Assembly: GCF_036663835.1 (NCBI RefSeq)
Contig: NZ_JAXOJT010000002.1
Coordinates: 558,001-622,000, forward strand
DNA: 64,000 bases
Source: Sphingomonas sp. LT1P40
Lineage (GTDB): Bacteria > Pseudomonadota > Alphaproteobacteria > Sphingomonadales > Sphingomonadaceae
Reading direction: 5' to 3'
Shown here piece by piece: positions 16,392 to 24,894 of the stretch. Both the position numbers and the translations under genes were made by a program. Numbering within the stretch: the first letter of the stretch is position 1; the number at the start of each line of letters is the position of its first letter. The notes under the pieces were generated by a model. The model did no database searches. It was not told where the DNA came from and saw nothing but the letters and a program-made list of their open reading frames with translations.

Positions 16392-17314
16392 CCGATGCTG
16401 TGAGCGAGCCAGCGCCGCAATCCACCCGGCTGGCGATCCTGATCCCGTTTGCGGTCGTTACGCTGATCTGGGGATCGACCTGGATCGTCATCACCGGGCA
16501 GCTTGGCACCGTGCCGCCGACCTGGTCGGTCACCTATCGCTTCCTGATTGCGGGCGTGGCGATGCTGCTCTGGGGGGCATTTACCCGGCAATCGCTCCGT
16601 CTAGACCTGCGCGGCATCGGCTTTGCGGCGCTCCTTGGGCTGTTCCAGTTCGCGCTCAATTTCAACTTCGTCTATCGCGCGGAAATGCATGTCACCTCCG
16701 GGTTGGTGGCGGTGGTGTTCGCGCTGTTGCTGGTGCCCAACGCGGTGCTCGCGCGCATCTTCCTCAACCAGAAACTGGGGCGTCAGCTGATCGTCGGTTC
16801 GGGAATCGCGATAACGGGTGTGGCACTGCTGTTCCTCCACGAAATCCGCCGCGATCCTTTGGCCAGTGACGAGATTTATTTCGGTATCGGCCTGACCCTG
16901 CTCGGCGTCATCTCCGCCTCGGTCGCCAATGTCATGCAGGGGACCGACACCGCGAAGGCCTATCCGATGGCGACGATGCTCGGCTGGGCCATGCTGATCG
17001 GCGCACTGTTCGACGGCGTTTTCGCCTGGGTGACGGCGGGGCCGCCGGTGTTCGACACGCGCCCCAGCTATATCGCGGGCGTGCTCTATCTCGGCATCGC
17101 CGCTTCGGCGATCGCGTTCCCGCTTTATTTCAAGGTGCTGCGCGTGATCGGCCCGGCCAAGGCGGCCTATTCCGGCGTGATCGTGCCGGTGCTGGCGATG
17201 CTGCTCTCGACGCTGTTCGAGGGCTACCGCTGGTCGCTGCTGGCGGCGGCGGGCGCGGTATTGGCGGGCATCGGGCTGGTGCTGGCGCTCAAGGCGCGCA
17301 GGCCCAACCGGTAA
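16388..17314 (+). CDS. EamA/DMT-superfamily transporter
   Basis: 308 residues with ten predicted transmembrane helices in two EamA repeats ('IWGSTWIVITGQLG' in the first; 'YLGIAASAIAFPLYF' in the second). The start is a GTG within the GTGA overlap with the aldolase gene. Members export or import small metabolites and amino acids. The 3' end runs 91 nt into the convergent epimerase gene, which is unusual but leaves both products whole. Confidence 0.88.
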   Translation: MTDAVSEPAPQSTRLAILIPFAVVTLIWGSTWIVITGQLGTVPPTWSVTYRFLIAGVAMLLWGAFTRQSLRLDLRGIGFAALLGLFQFALNFNFVYRAEMHVTSGLVAVVFALLLVPNAVLARIFLNQKLGRQLIVGSGIAITGVALLFLHEIRRDPLASDEIYFGIGLTLLGVISASVANVMQGTDTAKAYPMATMLGWAMLIGALFDGVFAWVTAGPPVFDTRPSYIAGVLYLGIAASAIAFPLYFKVLRVIGPAKAAYSGVIVPVLAMLLSTLFEGYRWSLLAAAGAVLAGIGLVLALKARRPNR

Positions 17315-18048
17315 TCGGGATAAAGCGGCCGCCACCCCAGCACTCGCTTTGCCTTGCCGTTGGCGATCCGGCGGTTCTCCGAATAGAATGCCAGCGCCTG
17401 AGGCGACAGATCGGCCTCCGCCAGCGGCACCAAAGGCGGCACCGGTAAGCCTAGCAAGCGACAGCCATAAGCGATCACGTCGCTTTGCGGTGCGGGCTCA
17501 TCGTCGGCCAGATTATACGCGCCCGCCGGGGCATCGAACCCGGCGATCACACCGCTGGCAATGTCATCGACATGCACGCGGCTGAACACCTGTCCCGGCA
17601 CGTCGACCCGCCGCCCTTCGCCGCGCAGGATGCGGTCGAGCGGCGATCGCCCCGGCCCGTAAATCCCCGGCAGCCGGAACACGCGCGCGCCCAGCGCCAG
17701 CCACGCCGCATCCGCGACCGCGCGCTCGGCGCGACGCCCGGTCCCGGTCGGCGCGCTCTCATCGACCCACGCCCCGTTACTGTCGCCATAGACCCCGGTC
17801 GCCGAGAGATAGCCGAGCCAGACGCCCGAAACCGTCAGCGCGTCGGCATAGGCGGCGAGCACCGGATCGCGCTCGCCCGGCGGCACCGACGACAGGATAT
17901 GCGTCGCATGCCCGATCTCGAACCGCACGCGTTCGGCGTCGTCAAAGGCGAGGTTGCCCGCGCTCCCCGTCGCCGTCACCCGCGCATCGGGCAGCCGCGC
18001 CGCGATATGCGCGGCGGTGTAGCCGAGCCCAAAGATCAGCAGGCGCAT
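17224..18048 (-). CDS. SDR-family NAD-dependent epimerase (YeeZ-like)
   Basis: 274 residues. It begins MRLLIFGLGYTAAHIA with the nucleotide-binding G-L-G-Y, followed by 'YLSATGVYGD' and 'VFRLPGIYGPGRSPL', the atypical-SDR pattern of YeeZ-like proteins. The start at 18048 overlaps the stop of the M28 gene by one base (TAATG), so a much longer frame upstream is rejected. The C-terminal 30 residues (Ala/Ser/Thr-rich) lie in the 91-nt overlap with the EamA gene and may be dispensable. Substrate unknown. Confidence 0.82.
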   Translation of the reverse strand: MRLLIFGLGYTAAHIAARLPDARVTATGSAGNLAFDDAERVRFEIGHATHILSSVPPGERDPVLAAYADALTVSGVWLGYLSATGVYGDSNGAWVDESAPTGTGRRAERAVADAAWLALGARVFRLPGIYGPGRSPLDRILRGEGRRVDVPGQVFSRVHVDDIASGVIAGFDAPAGAYNLADDEPAPQSDVIAYGCRLLGLPVPPLVPLAEADLSPQALAFYSENRRIANGKAKRVLGWRPLYPDYRLGLRALSASTSPMPANTAPAAASSDQR

Positions 18049-19730
18049 TATTTCGCGCCATAGCCTCCGTACAACAGCCCAAAGAAGTCGCCCTTGTTCC
18101 AGCGCGGGCGCTCGTCGGCATCGGCGATCTCGCGCGCGATGGCGTAATTGGCGGCGATGAAGCGCACGCCCTGATCCCACATGATGTCGCGGTTGGTGAT
18201 TTCATCGGACGGCTTGTGATAACGCGTCGCCAGAAACTTGTTGAACGCGTTGCCGCTCTCGCCCGTCTGGCCCGGCCACAGGAAGACCGACGGCACGCCC
18301 TGTTGCACGAAACGATAATGGTCGGAGCGGACGAAGAAGCCTTGTTCCGGCATCGGGTCGGTTCCCACGCCGACGCCTACGCTCGCGGTCGCCCGCGCGA
18401 CGGTTGCGCCCAGGGTCGAACGCGCCGCGCCGAACGCGATCATATCCTCGAACTTGTAGGTGATGACCGGCATGTCGAGATTGACGTTGGCGACCATCTT
18501 GTCCTTCGGCACGGTCGGGTTGTTAGCGAAATAGTCCGCGCCGATCAGGCCCTTTTCCTCGGCGGTCACCGCCAGGAACATGATCGTGCGGCGCGGTGCC
18601 TTGCCCGATGCCTGAAAGCGTTTCGCTTCCTCGATCAGCGACGCGATCCCCATCGCATTGTCCATCGCGCCATTATAGATGGTGTCGCCGCTGGCGTCCG
18701 CCTTGCCCACCCCGACATGATCGAGATGCGCGGAGAGGATAACGACCTCGTCCTTCAACTGCGGATCGCTGCCGGGGATGATACCCGCGACATTGGGGCT
18801 GGTCACCGTCTTGCGCTCGGTTTTCAGCGCGACCGCCAGCGATGATGTGGTGGCGAACGCCTTCAGCACCGGCTTGCCCGCCTCGGCGGCCTTCAGCGCG
18901 GCGTCCCAGCCCTTGCTTCCGGCGAACAGCTTGGCCGCACCGTCCATGCTGACATGCGCCAGCGTCGGGGTGCCGCGCGACGGCACATAGCCGCGCCCCT
19001 CGGCATCGGCCCAGGTCATGTCAAACGTGTCCCAGCGATCGGCGCGGCCCGAAAACGGGCGGACCCGTGCCGAAACCGGGGATTCAAGGATGACGACGCC
19101 GGCCGCACCCTTGCTCGCCGCGACCGCCGCCTTGTTCGCATCGCCGCCGAAATGCGCGCGCTCTTCGCCGTCGAAATTGCCGGGCGCCCCGGCAAAGAAG
19201 GCGACGATCTTGCCCTTCGCATCTACGCCCTTGTAATCGTCACGCTTCAAATGCGGCGCTACGATGCCGTATCCGGCAAACACCATCGGCGCGTCGATCA
19301 TTGTGCTGGCCTTTTCGGGATCGCCCAGCGGCACATAATCCTCACCGAACTCCAGACTGACCGGTGCTGCCCCCGCGCGGGTCACGGTCAGCGTGCCCTT
19401 GTCGGCGGGGCGATAGCTGAGCAACGGCACCTGTTGCAGATATCCGCCGTCGGTCCCGGCGGGTTTCAGACCGGCGGCATAGAATTGCGCGGCGACATAT
19501 TGCGCGGCGATCTCATATTCGGCGCTCCCGGCGTCGCGCCCCTTCATCGCGTCGGATGCCAGGAACATGACATGCGCCTTCATCGCCGCCTGATCGGCGG
19601 GCAGGGTCGCGTTGATAAAGGCGTTGTCCTCCGCTGCGCTCGGGGCGGGCGGTGCTGCCGGGGTCGCCTCCTGCGCGAACAGCGCGGGGGCGAGGCTGAG
19701 CAGGGCGAGCGTGAATGCAGGACGCAACAT
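18048..19730 (-). CDS. Exported M28-family zinc peptidase with PA domain
   Basis: 560 residues with a signal peptide (cleavage near 20, LFAQ). A PA-domain-like insert lies in the middle and an M28 peptidase domain follows. Zinc ligands and catalytic residues are seen: 'HLDH' with His335 and Asp337, 'MDNAMG', 'TAEEKGLIG', 'NLDMP' and 'YHKPSDE'. It should be a periplasmic aminopeptidase. The start at 19730 (MLRPAFTLAL) gives a proper signal peptide. A second M28 protein, a lipoprotein, begins at 63155. The promoter region is shared with the divergent pepN gene (109 nt). Confidence 0.9.
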   Translation of the reverse strand: MLRPAFTLALLSLAPALFAQEATPAAPPAPSAAEDNAFINATLPADQAAMKAHVMFLASDAMKGRDAGSAEYEIAAQYVAAQFYAAGLKPAGTDGGYLQQVPLLSYRPADKGTLTVTRAGAAPVSLEFGEDYVPLGDPEKASTMIDAPMVFAGYGIVAPHLKRDDYKGVDAKGKIVAFFAGAPGNFDGEERAHFGGDANKAAVAASKGAAGVVILESPVSARVRPFSGRADRWDTFDMTWADAEGRGYVPSRGTPTLAHVSMDGAAKLFAGSKGWDAALKAAEAGKPVLKAFATTSSLAVALKTERKTVTSPNVAGIIPGSDPQLKDEVVILSAHLDHVGVGKADASGDTIYNGAMDNAMGIASLIEEAKRFQASGKAPRRTIMFLAVTAEEKGLIGADYFANNPTVPKDKMVANVNLDMPVITYKFEDMIAFGAARSTLGATVARATASVGVGVGTDPMPEQGFFVRSDHYRFVQQGVPSVFLWPGQTGESGNAFNKFLATRYHKPSDEITNRDIMWDQGVRFIAANYAIAREIADADERPRWNKGDFFGLLYGGYGAK

Positions 19731-19839
19731 GGTGGAACTTCCGGATTGAACAAATGATGCGCCGAGGCGTAGCAGTCCGACGATACACCGCAATCGATTT
19801 TCCGTGGTGCCGCCCCGGCACCGCTTTATAGGCCGCCTT

Positions 19840-22428
19840 ATGATCGACGCCCTTGCCGCAACGCCTGCCATCATCCGCCGCGAAGACTATCGCGCGCCCG
19901 ACTGGCTGGTGCCGGACATCGCGCTCGATTTCGATCTCGATCCGGCCAGGACACGGGTGCGCGCGACGCTGACGGTGGCGCGGAACGGCGATCACGACCG
20001 GCCGCTGCGTCTCGACGGCGACGGGCTGACCGCGCTGGCGGTGCGGGTGGACGGGGTCGAGATGCCGCCGATGATGGACGGCGGCGCGCTGGTCATCACG
20101 CTCGACAGCGAGCGCCATGTCATCGAGACCGAGGTCGAGATCGCGCCCGAACGCAACACGCAATTGATGGGCCTCTATGCCTCGGGCGGAAAGCTGTGCA
20201 CCCAGTGCGAGGCGGAGGGGTTCCGCCGCATCACCTTCTTCCCCGACCGGCCCGACGTTCTCACCCGCTATCGTGTGAAGATGACGGCGGACAAGGCACG
20301 CTACCCGGTGTTGCTCGCAAATGGCGATCCGATCGCTTCCGGCGATGCCGAAAACGGTAAGCACTGGGCCGAATGGCACGATCCGTTCCCGAAGCCGTGC
20401 TATCTCTTCGCGCTGGTCGCGGGCGACCTCGCCGCCAATCGCGCCACCTTTGTCACGATGTCGGGCCGCACCGTGGAACTCGGAATCTGGGTACGCGAGA
20501 GCGACTTGCCCAAGACCGATCACGCGCTCCACGCACTGCAACTCAGCATGGCGTGGGACGAGAAAGTCTATGGCCGCGAATATGATCTCGACGTGTTCAA
20601 CATCGTCGCGGTCGACGATTTCAACTTCGGCGCGATGGAGAATAAGGGGCTGAACATCTTCAACAGCCGCTACATCCTCGCGGACCCCGATACCGCCACC
20701 GATTACGATTACGATGCGGTCGCCGCCGTGGTCGCGCACGAATATTTCCACAACTGGTCGGGCAACCGCATCACCTGCCGCGACTGGTTCCAGTTGAGCC
20801 TGAAAGAGGGGTTCACTGTTTACCGCGATCAGCAGTTCAGCGCCGATCAAGGCAGCGCCGCGGTAAAGCGGATCGAGGATGTGCGGGGCTTGCGCGCCGC
20901 ACAATTCCCCGAGGATTCCGGCCCGCTGGCGCATCCGGTGCGGCCCGATGCCTATGCCGAGATCAGCAACTTCTACACTGCGACCATCTACAACAAGGGC
21001 GCCGAGGTCATCCGCATGATGGCCACGATACTGGGGCCACAGAAATTCCGTGCCGCCACCGACCTGTATTTCCAGCGCTTCGACGGCACCGCGGCGACAT
21101 GCGAGGATTTCGTCGCGTGCATGGAGGAAGCGGGCGAGACCGACCTCACCCAGTTCCGCCTGTGGTACTCGCAGGCCGGCACCCCGCGCGTGACCGCGAC
21201 GCTCGATCACACATCGGGCAGCGGACGTGCGTTGCTCAAGCTGGCGCAACTCGTCCCGCCAACGCCCGGCCAGCCCAACAAAGCCGCGATGGTGCTGCCG
21301 CTCAAGCTGAAGCTGTTCGGCAGCGAAACCGGCAAGCAGGTCGGTGCGGAGCAACTAATCCTGCTCGACGATACGGACGAGGAAATCCTGTTCGAGGGCG
21401 TTTCCGAACGTCCTGTGCTGTCGATCAACCGCGGCTTCTCCGCCCCCGTCATCGTCGATACCAATCGCAGCGCCGCCGACCTCGCTTTCCTCTCGGCGCA
21501 TGACGACGATCCGTTCGCGCGGTACGAGGCGATGCAGCAGCTGATGCTCGACACCCTCGTCGCATCGGTGACGCAGGGCCGCGCCGATCATGCGGCGGTG
21601 ATCGCGGCAATCGGCAACACGCTGGCCGACCCCGCGCTCGACCCGGCATTCGTCGCGGAGGCGGTCTTGCTGCCATCGGACAGCTTTATCGGCGATCAGC
21701 TGCCGGTGGTCGATCCCGAGGCGATTTTCCGCGCGCGCGAGGCATTGCGCCGCGATCTCGGCAAGCAGCTCGATCAGCAATGGCGCGCGGCCTATGACAG
21801 CGTGAAGGCCAACCGCTTTGAATACTCACCTGCGGGCAAGGGCGCGCGTCGCATCAAGACCGTGGCGCTCGGCTATATCAATGCCGGGGGGGCATCGGAT
21901 GGCCCGATGCTGGCGTTCAACCAGTTCGAGAATGCCGACAATATGACCGACCGACAGGGCGCGCTGACCACGTTGGTCAACGGGTCGTCGGACAGTCGCA
22001 TCGCCGCGCTCGACATTTTCTACAACCGCTATTCGGACAATGCGCTGGTGCTCGACAAATGGTTCCAGACACAGGCGCTGGCGTCGCGCGAGGATACGGC
22101 GGCAGCTGTCGAGGAGTTGGCGCGTCACCGCGACTTCACCCTCGCCAACCCCAATCGCGCGCGTGCGCTGGTCGGCGCGTTCGCGGTGAACCAGCGCGCG
22201 TTTCATTCGGGCGACGGGCGCGGCTATCGCTTTGTCGCCGACCAGCTGATCGCGCTCGACAAGCTCAATCCACAGACGGCGGCGAAGCTGGTGCCGCCGC
22301 TGGGGCGCTGGAAGCGCTTCGACGCAACCCGCGCGGCAAGCATGCGCGCCGAACTGGAGCGCATCCTTGCCACGCCGGGATTGAGCAAGGACATGGCCGA
22401 ACAGGTGGGGAAGAGCCTGGACAGCTGA
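19840..22428 (+). CDS. pepN: Aminopeptidase N (M1 family)
   Basis: 862 residues, a normal length for proteobacterial PepN. GAMEN exopeptidase motif at 264-268, zinc site HEYFH at 300-304, and Glu323 exactly 18 residues on (HEXXH-X18-E). The C-terminal helical domain after residue 540 is the PepN type. Cytosolic; removes N-terminal residues from peptides in protein turnover. The start at 19840 follows a short spacer with little Shine-Dalgarno; twelve extra residues upstream are unlikely to be used. Divergent from the M28 gene. Confidence 0.95.
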   Translation: MIDALAATPAIIRREDYRAPDWLVPDIALDFDLDPARTRVRATLTVARNGDHDRPLRLDGDGLTALAVRVDGVEMPPMMDGGALVITLDSERHVIETEVEIAPERNTQLMGLYASGGKLCTQCEAEGFRRITFFPDRPDVLTRYRVKMTADKARYPVLLANGDPIASGDAENGKHWAEWHDPFPKPCYLFALVAGDLAANRATFVTMSGRTVELGIWVRESDLPKTDHALHALQLSMAWDEKVYGREYDLDVFNIVAVDDFNFGAMENKGLNIFNSRYILADPDTATDYDYDAVAAVVAHEYFHNWSGNRITCRDWFQLSLKEGFTVYRDQQFSADQGSAAVKRIEDVRGLRAAQFPEDSGPLAHPVRPDAYAEISNFYTATIYNKGAEVIRMMATILGPQKFRAATDLYFQRFDGTAATCEDFVACMEEAGETDLTQFRLWYSQAGTPRVTATLDHTSGSGRALLKLAQLVPPTPGQPNKAAMVLPLKLKLFGSETGKQVGAEQLILLDDTDEEILFEGVSERPVLSINRGFSAPVIVDTNRSAADLAFLSAHDDDPFARYEAMQQLMLDTLVASVTQGRADHAAVIAAIGNTLADPALDPAFVAEAVLLPSDSFIGDQLPVVDPEAIFRAREALRRDLGKQLDQQWRAAYDSVKANRFEYSPAGKGARRIKTVALGYINAGGASDGPMLAFNQFENADNMTDRQGALTTLVNGSSDSRIAALDIFYNRYSDNALVLDKWFQTQALASREDTAAAVEELARHRDFTLANPNRARALVGAFAVNQRAFHSGDGRGYRFVADQLIALDKLNPQTAAKLVPPLGRWKRFDATRAASMRAELERILATPGLSKDMAEQVGKSLDS

Positions 22429-22445
22429 TCTCCACCGGTCGGGGT

Positions 22446-23042
22446 TCAGTAGGTCCGGCTGCTGCGTGTTTCACCCAGAAACGCCTGAACCATCCGCGCA
22501 CTGATCTCGCGGCGGTTGTTGGCGCTGTTGGTGTCGTCGTTGCACTTGTTGCCGTCGATCGCGATGTCGGGATCATAGCTGATCTGGACATCGACGGTGC
22601 CGCTGAACTCAAACGTGTCGAACGCATTCGGGATCACTGGCGTGGTAAAGGTCAGCATCCGCCCGCCCGCCGGCGCACCGGCGGGCAGCGCGCGGGTGAC
22701 GGTGTAAACCGCCCCGGTACTGCCGTTGCGGACGCACAGCGTCACATTCTGCTGGTTCGCGCCCGAGCGCCACGCGGTGCTGCCGTTATTGTAGACGTCG
22801 AAGCTCACCTGGATCTTGTTCTTCATGCCGCCGACCTTGGTCAGCGTGATCGAGCGTATTTGTGGATCGACGCGGCACGGGCGAAAGGGTTCCGGCGTAA
22901 GACGCGGGATCGGCGTCGTGCGGACCAGCGGCTTATGCATGCGCTTTCCGGTCGGAAGGCTTGCGGGTTGCTGCGCCGCGAATGCGGCCCCAGCGAACAA
23001 TGAAGCGGCGGTGGCGGCGAACATGAGCGGTGAACGATGCAT
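22446..23042 (-). CDS. Exported protein with CARDB-like domain
   Basis: 198 residues. Signal peptide ending at AFA-A (about 22), then a Pro/Arg-rich linker and a beta-sandwich segment 'NKIQVSFDVYNNGSTAWRS' typical of CARDB/DUF11-like folds. Three cysteines remain in the mature protein. GGAGGGAATAGCC before the ATG at 23042 fixes the start. No enzymatic motif. It is convergent with pepN (17 nt between stops). Likely periplasmic or surface; function not known. Confidence 0.7.
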   Translation of the reverse strand: MHRSPLMFAATAASLFAGAAFAAQQPASLPTGKRMHKPLVRTTPIPRLTPEPFRPCRVDPQIRSITLTKVGGMKNKIQVSFDVYNNGSTAWRSGANQQNVTLCVRNGSTGAVYTVTRALPAGAPAGGRMLTFTTPVIPNAFDTFEFSGTVDVQISYDPDIAIDGNKCNDDTNSANNRREISARMVQAFLGETRSSRTY

Positions 23043-23162
23043 GGCTATTCCCTCCTCTGGTTTCATCCGGCCGGGGAACGCCACTGGGCCTGACGGGAAT
23101 AGCTTATGACGCCCCCGAAATGAACCGTTTCTTGATCCAGATGAAAGCGTCTGTTCAGGCGA

Positions 23163-24788
23163 TCAGGCCATGATCCTTCGCCCCGGCAGCACGACTGCGC
23201 TATGGCCGATCCTGGCAGAGGGTGTCCGCTGCAGCACGGTATCGACAAAAATCCAGTCGTTGCGCACCCGCTGCGGCGTCAATGTCAGCGCCATATAACC
23301 GCGCTGCGAAGTATCGCTCCATGTGAGCTCGCGATTGGTCTCGACCAGTGCGGCGGCGATCACCTTCGGATCGGCGGCAGTCGATCCCTCATAGCCGGGT
23401 GACGTCACCGCATGCCCGGCGAACTCGACGCCCGCCGGCTTGCCATCCTGTGCCAGATCGAATGCCCATGCGTTATGGCTGTCGCCCGCGATCACCACCA
23501 AATTCGCATTCGCCGCCTGTGCCGCCTTCAGGAACCGCGCCCGCGCCGCCGGATAGCCGCCCCAATTGTCGAGGTTCATCGGCAGGCCCAGCGCGGCGAG
23601 CTTCACGCCGCCGGTGACGAGGCGCTTCACGCTTTCCGGCGCGTCGGGCCGCAGCCATTCCACCGCCTGTTTCGGCGTCACCGACCTGCCCATGATCGTG
23701 CCGAAGCCGGCGACCTGCCAGTGCGTTCCGGCCTTGACCGAGCGCGCCAGTTCCGCGGCGATCCATGCCTCCTGCGCCCAGCCCATCATCGTCATTGCCG
23801 GATCCTGCCACGCCCCGTCGCGGAACGCCTTCAACGCCGCGACCGGATCGTCGGCGGCGAGCAAAGGTGCGGCGGACGGCGGTCTGGTCCGCGCGCCCAG
23901 CCGCGTCTCGGTGCGGAACAAGGTGGCGAGGCGGCCGATCTGGTATGATTTCCACGGCTCGTCCGACACCGGCATCCATTCGCGCCACGCCTGTATCGCC
24001 GCCGCGCGCCGGATGCTCCACTCGCCCTCCGTGGCTGACATGTGGTTCTGCGCGCCGCCCTCCCAGGCATCGTTCGCCGCTTCGTGATCGTCCCACTGGA
24101 TCAGCATCGGCTTGGCCGTGTGCAAGGCCTGCAGGTCTGGATCGCTGCGATAGCTGGCATAGCGCAGCCGATAGTCGGCGAGATGGAGGATCTCGGTCGC
24201 GGGCAGCGGCAGGCGGCTGTCCACCAGCTGCGCCGCCGTTGGATAAAAGCCGTGCGGATATTCGTAGATATAGTCGCCCAGATGCACGGCGAGGTCGATG
24301 TCGTCGCGTACCGCAGCATGCGCATAGGCGTTGAAATAGCCGAAACCGATGTTCGAGCAGGAGAAGATTGCGATGCCGAACCGCGAGATATCGCCCTGTG
24401 GCAAGGTGCGCGTGCGGCCTACCGGCGACATCGTCCCGTCGGGCGCGATGAAGCGGTAATGATAGCGCGTACCCGGCTTCAGGCCGGTGACCGTGATCTT
24501 TGCCGTCCAGTCGCGCCACGGCCCGGTGATCGCCTCGCCGCCCGCGACGATTTTCGCAAAGTCGCCGCTCTCCGACACCTCGACCCGCAGCTTCGCAGAG
24601 TCGCCGCTGGCGACATAGCGGGTCCACAACAGCATCGACTCCGTTCCCGGCTCACCGCTGGCGACGGCATGGGTGAAGCCGCGTGCCGCCGCGACGGTGG
24701 CGGTCTGCGCGAAACCAGGAATGGCGAAGGCGCCGAGGCCCAGCGTGCCGGTCAGGAGAAAGGAGCGGCGATCGATACGGACGGTCAT
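23163..24788 (-). CDS. phoD: Alkaline phosphatase D (PhoD), Tat-exported
   Basis: 541 residues. Twin-arginine signal 'RIDRRSFLLTG' (Arg7-Arg8) preceded by GGAGGAGATCCC. An N-terminal PhoD-N domain ('ASGEPGTESMLLWTRY') leads into the metallophosphatase domain with 'HLGDYIYEY', 'QWDDHEAANDAW' and 'GDSHNAWAF', the calcium/iron ligands of PhoD. It hydrolyses phosphate mono- and diesters outside the cytosol, usually under phosphate limitation. No Pho box was found right upstream; btaAB at 55-57 kb would serve the same phosphate-sparing purpose. Confidence 0.93.
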   Translation of the reverse strand: MTVRIDRRSFLLTGTLGLGAFAIPGFAQTATVAAARGFTHAVASGEPGTESMLLWTRYVASGDSAKLRVEVSESGDFAKIVAGGEAITGPWRDWTAKITVTGLKPGTRYHYRFIAPDGTMSPVGRTRTLPQGDISRFGIAIFSCSNIGFGYFNAYAHAAVRDDIDLAVHLGDYIYEYPHGFYPTAAQLVDSRLPLPATEILHLADYRLRYASYRSDPDLQALHTAKPMLIQWDDHEAANDAWEGGAQNHMSATEGEWSIRRAAAIQAWREWMPVSDEPWKSYQIGRLATLFRTETRLGARTRPPSAAPLLAADDPVAALKAFRDGAWQDPAMTMMGWAQEAWIAAELARSVKAGTHWQVAGFGTIMGRSVTPKQAVEWLRPDAPESVKRLVTGGVKLAALGLPMNLDNWGGYPAARARFLKAAQAANANLVVIAGDSHNAWAFDLAQDGKPAGVEFAGHAVTSPGYEGSTAADPKVIAAALVETNRELTWSDTSQRGYMALTLTPQRVRNDWIFVDTVLQRTPSARIGHSAVVLPGRRIMA

Positions 24789-24894
24789 GGCGGGATCTCC
24801 TCCGCAGTGGCTTGCGCTTCGCATATGGCCGGTCCGTGACAGTCGGGATATGCCTCGCTAGACCGGTGCCAATCGAATGTTCCCGGAGTAAACG

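Noticed and set aside
19513..21354. 613-residue minus-strand frame
   Set aside because: It lies against pepN and part of the M28 gene, whose catalytic motifs fix the true frames.
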